A stretch of 64,000 bases of DNA from Lojkania enalia. Its lineage: Eukaryota > Ascomycota > Dothideomycetes > Pleosporales. The position numbers were made by a program, and so were the translations under genes. Under the pieces are notes generated by a model, which saw only the letters and a list, made by a program, of their open reading frames with translations, did no database searches and was not told the origin of the DNA. Positions 59,191 through 64,000 of this stretch are shown here, one piece after another; positions within the stretch are counted from its first letter, which is position 1, and every line of letters begins with the position of its first letter. The stretch spans positions 326,059-390,058 of the forward strand of contig ML986580.1 of the NCBI GenBank assembly GCA_010094045.1, in the 5' to 3' direction.

Positions 59191-60479
59191 GATGGCTAGA
59201 AATCACAAGGTAATGAGGCCAAGTTTTTCTAAGACGGCAAGTGACACTTTTTTGCCTCCCCGTATCTAAAACATGTACTACATCGATACGGCTCTTGATC
59301 ATCAATAGCCGACGCGGAATGGCTGCCCAGCCGTCATTCAATTGGTCATTTCAGGAAACACTACAGTTTTCGGCGGGAATTCAGCGACTGAGGTGTTTGG
59401 TCAGAATCCGATTATGTTGTACTTAGTATCCCCGACATGCAAAAATTGGCTGGTTTCTACATGTTATAGAGAATTACCAATATCTTCCAATTATACTTAT
59501 ACTCCAACTCCACATCGTTGAGTTGACATGCCTTTGGTCATTGTACTACCAAGTTTCTGAACTGCTATCTGCCAAAACTAATTCGCGGATTTTGACTCAG
59601 AGTAAGACGGACACAAGTCTTACCACTCAAGCCATTCTTTCAAATGCCCATTTTACAATACCGCTAAGACGAAAGAATGTAAGGGAATGTGTAGTTCAAG
59701 ACAATAGCACCCACCTTCCTATCAGAAATTTTAAAATTCATTTTTATCGCTTTAAAATTAATACATCTGTTTGAACTCGTCATATCCAATTTTAATTATC
59801 AAAAATAAAAAAAAACTTTTTTTTTTTTTATCGTGCTCCTCGCATCCTGCCGAAAACGAAAATCTCCGAAGTCCTGGGGTGAGTGTTATGGATTACAATC
59901 TCCACGTAGACATCTTAAAATAATTCATGTGCTCTAAAATTAGAATTACATTGATATTTGAATTCTCTTTAGTCCTTTCCTATGGAATTCATCAGATGGA
60001 CTCGATTCCCTATATGACAGTGCTCAGAGCCTCTTCGATCCACCAGACACAACGGAAAGGAACGTTGCATATAACCGGCGCTATGAAGCATAATTGATGT
60101 CTCTTTCATTCCCCTAATTACCTATCAGCCGTCTAAATGTAACGAAGCACTCGATTTCACTAGCGGTAATATAGTATGTTGATGAGGTAAAATGGCTATA
60201 TCTTGAAGCATCATTCTCCTTGAGATTCATTAAAAAACGCGAGAGGTTTATTTTTGTCAAGTTTACACTTTAGCGAGAAATCATATAGGTTATGTCCACA
60301 ATAGAATCACGAATAATCCATTACACCTTCGCAGTGCTTCCTTTCAAAGTATCCAGCCATTCATTATGTATGCATCGTTAATCCTCATTAAAAGTCTATT
60401 CAAGCCGACCCATCTCTTATCAACTACCAACTATCTTAAATCCCGATGTTATCGTTAACATTAGAAAGGTTGCATACTC
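59191..60479. other. AT-rich intergenic
   Basis: About 1.3 kb without recognised genes. A/T homopolymers lie near 59800-59830. Open frames are short. Confidence 0.45.
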
Positions 60480-61650
60480 CCTCATGCCAAAACTTCAAAT
60501 GAAGCACCTAAAGCATCATAGCCTCCCAATGCTGATAACTGGGGCAGGTGAAGTGGTCATTAAGAACCATGCTGTCGCTATTAATCCCGTGGACTAGAAG
60601 CTTCATACCTCGTCAACATATATATATATCTAGCGCTAACTTGACGCCTAGGGAAAGTCCAAAAGAATATAGTATAAATCTAGCCTAGTCTAGTAGTAAA
60701 AGGTGCAATGCATACTGATTCCGCCAGCTATCTCCCTAAAAGCTAATCCATTCACCCTAGGCACCGACGTCACCGGCGAGATCCACGAATTTGGGGATAG
60801 AGCAACACAGATCAAAAAAGGTCATCGAGCGCTATTCCCTTCTCCACCCCACCCTATCATCCCCCACAACTCCTTCCATAAAACTAACAAAAGAAGCATG
60901 GGCACGTCCTGCCCCTCGGAACTAGCAACCCTCTCAATAACGCCTTTCAACGCTACATCACCCGTCCCACCCTCACTGTATTCAAAATCCCAGCCTCCCT
61001 CCCCTATACCTCTGCATCCATCCTCTCCCTCTCAATCTTCCCATCCGCAACCTGTCTCTTCAGAAGAGAAACCCTAGCTCTACCGCTCACAAACCCCAAA
61101 CCGATCGGCAAAATCCGTCCTAGTATGAAGCGGCTCCTCCAGCGTCGGCCGCCCCGCCATCCAACTTCCCGTCGCCATCGGCGTGAAAACCGTTGACACA
61201 GTTAGCCAGCACAATCTTGAGCGCGTGAAGGAGCTGGGTGCGCAGACGGCTTTTGATAATAGCTCGCCTTCCGTGGTTGAGGATATTATGAAAGCGCTAG
61301 AGGGACCCCCAGTTTACTAGAGTATGCGATTGCACTGGCACATCAGGCGCAGCGGCTGGCTAGGCACCTACGTATAAGAAGCTTAGAGGAGATATGGGAG
61401 TGCGATGTAGGAGCCGAAGAGGTGGCACGAGGGGATTGAGGGAGGGTCAGTGTTTGCTGTGTCGGTTGCGACAGCGAATAAGTATGTTAGGGAGGCAATT
61501 TAGGGGAAGTATGTTCCGGACTGGTTGGAGAAGGGGGTATTCAAGGCTGTGCCGGAGCCGATGACTTGTGGGAAAGGGTTAGAGAGTATTCAAGGGGCAA
61601 TGGATGCCTGAAAGAGGGTGTTAGCTTTAAGAGGGTTGTCGTTGAGTTGT
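60480..61650 (+). pseudogene. Zinc-type alcohol dehydrogenase / enoyl reductase pseudogene
   Basis: Medium-chain dehydrogenase relic. Fragments in order across frames: GEVVIKNHAVAINPVD (60548 on), LGTDVTGEIHEFGDRATQIK (60758 on), GRPAIQLPVAIGVKTVDT then LERVKELGAQTAFD (about 61148-61260), SVVEDIMKALEG, and a C-terminal WLEKGVFKAVPEPMTCGKGL (about 61523). Stops interrupt at 60596 (TAG after NPVD), near 61316 and elsewhere, and the nucleotide-binding loop region is frameshifted. Relatives include quinone oxidoreductases and polyketide trans-enoyl reductases. The AT-rich setting suggests RIP or neutral decay. Confidence 0.72.
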
Positions 61651-61813
61651 GAGTAAGAGGTTGAAGGAGTCACTAATAGAGGCGTGGCTGGGATGTGAGC
61701 AGGTACAAATAGTGACTATATAATCGCTTGGAGGGTGTAAAAGTATTGGGAGAATACTGTACAGTGTTTCTACAAAACTACCTATGCCTACAACACTCTT
61801 ATATATAATTAAT

Positions 61814-62998
61814 CTACCGTTCAGCCAGCATGTTTCTAATCGAATGCCAGTATTTCTTGTCAACCGCCTTCTCCACTTCCTCTTTTGCGAGCCATTTAAA
61901 GTCAGTTAGTCCCAGTTTGTTGTTTGTGAGGTTACATTGACCGGCCATAATGCGGACTTTCATGAAGAAGGTCTTGAGGCCAAGCTCTTTTGGGTTTGGG
62001 GAGGATTTGAGAGTTTCGGGAAGGAAATCATGTTGGTGGTGGCCGACAGGCACATTGCCGACGACCCAAGTGTTCATATTTGCACCGCCAGATTGGACGA
62101 GGATACGCTCTGCCGCCTATAAGATGTTAGGAATAGTTCGATTCTGATGATCCATGGGTGGACGTACGTTGTGCAAGCTCTCCTTCTTGATCAGTCTGTC
62201 CTCCGGAAACGCCCATCGGCCATCCTTGTTCTTCACCAAGAGGTACAGCGTTCTCTGCAGTAATCTATTCAGACTCTTAACATCACCCGTCTTATCTGCC
62301 TCTGTGACCCTCGGCATCGGTCTCTCGACCAGTTCATGCTCGACTTTCTTTGCTCCTCCAACCGTTGGTGGGATAACGCCGCCCTCCGCATTTGCTTCGG
62401 CATTTTCATTCTGGGCATTGTTCTCCAGCCCTGACTGCTCCGCATCCTTCAATAGACTGTCCACCTGCCAATTGACGTCGCTTTCTTGAGCTCCAAGGAG
62501 GAGTTCATCGTTCCATGCCTCCTCGCCATACCCCTTGTATCGACCGATATCCCTGGCCGGGGTTAACCGCTGCCTGAGTTTTCGCTTCCATTCCAGATCT
62601 GCCGGTGTTTTCTTCTTGACATAGAAATATCTTGTGAATGGCAAAGCTAAACGCTCATTGAGGCGACGCTGGTAGAGGAAAAATGCGGATTCGAAAGGGT
62701 GTAGATCGCGGGTGATGAGGGGAGGTCGGGAGACAACGATGCCGGCATTGACGGCATAGGACGTCGAGGGAGAGGTAGAGGCGACGGGCATAGTATGGGC
62801 GACCTGCGGTTGGTTCTGGTCTTCTGTCTGCGCAGCAACCGCAGCGGTTGCGTACGTTTGTCGCGAGACCGTGTCTCTACAGGAGCGACATATTGAAGAG
62901 CCTGGTGCTATTAACTAGAGAATCAAAGGTAGGCAATTGAGAGTATACCTACCTGCTTTCGAAGCTAGCCGCCTCGTAGTCTGCTGTCCTGCATTCAT
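61814..62998 (-). CDS. Mitochondrial large ribosomal subunit protein mL46
   Basis: Structural protein of the mitoribosome, Nudix-like fold (yeast MRPL17 family). Exons complement(61814..62116, 62168..62907, 62953..62998) give 362 aa; introns are 51 and 45 bp and phases agree. The N-terminus MNAGQQTTRRLASKAAPGSS is a mitochondrial presequence rich in Arg/Ser. Seen: INAGIVVSRPPLITRDLHPF-like start of the mature part (VNAGIVVSRPPLITRDLHPF), FFLYQRRLNERLALPFTRYF, DGRWAFPEDRLIKKESLHNA, and TFFMKVRIMAGQCNLTNNKL near the end. The frame from 62791 alone lacks the presequence, so the two upstream exons are needed. Confidence 0.9.
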
Positions 62999-64000
62999 CT
63001 CGGCACCACCTCTGTCCCTTGGAAGTTGTCTCTCAGGCGCATCTCGAAAAAAGTTCGGCTTGGGCACGGGAGTCCTTCTGGTCTAGCGCAGCACGTGATA
63101 ACGCACTGGCCAGCGACCGCCTGAAAACTTCCATCGCCGGGCATCTGGAATCTTTTCTCCTCCACGGCATCTATTCCTTATCACCAGCAGCAGTAGTTCT
63201 TTCGTAGGTTTCTGGTCATTTATTGGTGCCTAGACCAATTGGGCAGTCTTTTCGCTAACGGTACCTTCGCTTTTATCCTAAGGCGTACTGTTAGATAGAT
63301 CCTGCGCACATCTACTTGAATGGCCATCCCCCTGCATTTTGAAACCATGTGAATGGCAGGGTCTAAATGCATTCATATGATATGAATGTGCCTGTTACTC
63401 TGTAGGGCTAGGATCATTTATGCATCCAAGTAGCTGTATTTCCATTTATTGTCGCGTGTTCGTCGTAGCCGATCTCCTAGACAGAGGCCCATCCTACCAA
63501 TGGAACATGCCCGTTGGACTTAACGTGTGCATTCGCACTGCTCCTGACATTGGCCGAAACGAGGATATGGTAAATTGGCCTGTTCCAGTGGCGGCATTCC
63601 CCAATCTTAAATCCTTCAATTCAGCACACTGACGCATTATGGCTAGTCGCGTGTGGTTGGGTATTCATGTTCCACTATTCTGCAAACTGAAAGCGTTGAT
63701 GCTAGCAAACAAACCTGCTCACTACGCACTTCATCTGTTCTAGCAAGATCAAAGCCTATTAACTTCTACCGAACTCTTGATATAGCAAGAGAATCACCGA
63801 CGTTCAGCCAATCACGGCCCTACAACTCGTAGGACTGCCAAAACAAGAGACAGCTGGGTTTCCTCCATGCAGCCGAGGTTCGGGCCCTAACCGACGTGGG
63901 AAACGCAGATGCGGAGAAGCTTACCAGAGGTAGACTCTACCTGACCGTCTTCAGTCTCTCATTTCCTTTGCATCAACTTTTCAATTTTTTGCACCATGTC
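62999..64000. other. Intergenic with possible start of a further + strand gene at the edge
   Basis: About 1 kb. No domain is found in its short open frames. The final bases, TTTTTTGCACCATGTC, have a pyrimidine-rich leader and a good CACCATG context, so an ATG at 63996-63998 may begin a gene that runs out of the window. Confidence 0.35.

Overview
The window is nuclear DNA of a filamentous ascomycete (Pezizomycotina). Genes are split by short introns, mostly 43-132 bp, with GT(A/G)-AG borders and CTAAC/CTGAC-like branch sites. The recognisable genes include a Cdc42 GTPase, the arginine-specific carbamoyl-phosphate synthase small subunit with a spliced arginine attenuator uORF, tafazzin, NC2-alpha, mL46 and an Acinus-like SAP/RRM protein. 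Gene-rich, GC-balanced segments alternate with AT-rich, gene-poor blocks (about 4.8-11.6, 14.4-16.1, 21.4-26.5 and 56.5-61.7 kb). These blocks look like decayed, RIP-type repeat DNA. All coordinates and splice sites were read by eye and checked for reading frame.

Layout. 0.5-4.7 kb: NC2-alpha (-), tafazzin (-) and a NOSIP-type RING/U-box protein (+), the last two sharing a 231-bp divergent promoter. 4.8-11.7 kb: AT-rich block with a diffuse family of CACTAAAA-like motifs and one decayed coding relic. 11.7-14.3 kb: an isolated convergent pair, an isochorismatase-like hydrolase (+) and a DHA1-type MFS exporter (-). 16.1-21.4 kb: the most unusual part. An intact gene fuses a nucleoside-phosphorylase domain to a DUF3597-like domain and a C-terminal cysteine cluster. 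A broken second copy lies head-to-head with it, and a CorA-like membrane protein gene sits between them. 21.4-26.5 kb: AT-rich repeats, including degenerate tandem units.

26.6-34.2 kb: a Prr1-like protein kinase (-), a large unidentified coiled-coil protein (-) and Cdc42 (-). 36-40.7 kb: an ORF with two degenerate Zn2Cys6-like fingers (+) and a secreted GH3 beta-glucosidase of nine exons (+). 41.8-43.5 kb: the arginine attenuator uORF and CPA1 (+). 43.9-50.4 kb: a divergent pair, a coiled-coil protein (-) with a GC-AG intron and a GRAM-VASt sterol-transfer protein (+). 51.2-55.9 kb: Acinus-like (-) and DUF300/TMEM184-like (-). 56-61.7 kb: intergenic DNA with two pseudogenes, an M43-type metalloprotease and a zinc-type oxidoreductase. 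61.8-63 kb: mitochondrial ribosomal protein mL46 (-). The last bases hold a possible start codon of a further + strand gene.

Most of the conserved genes are unrelated housekeeping functions. The functionally suggestive groupings are the uORF/CPA1 arginine control unit, the hydrolase/exporter pair, and the phosphorylase-DUF3597 island. The island resembles the N-terminal effector of fungal NLR-like proteins but has a different partner domain.
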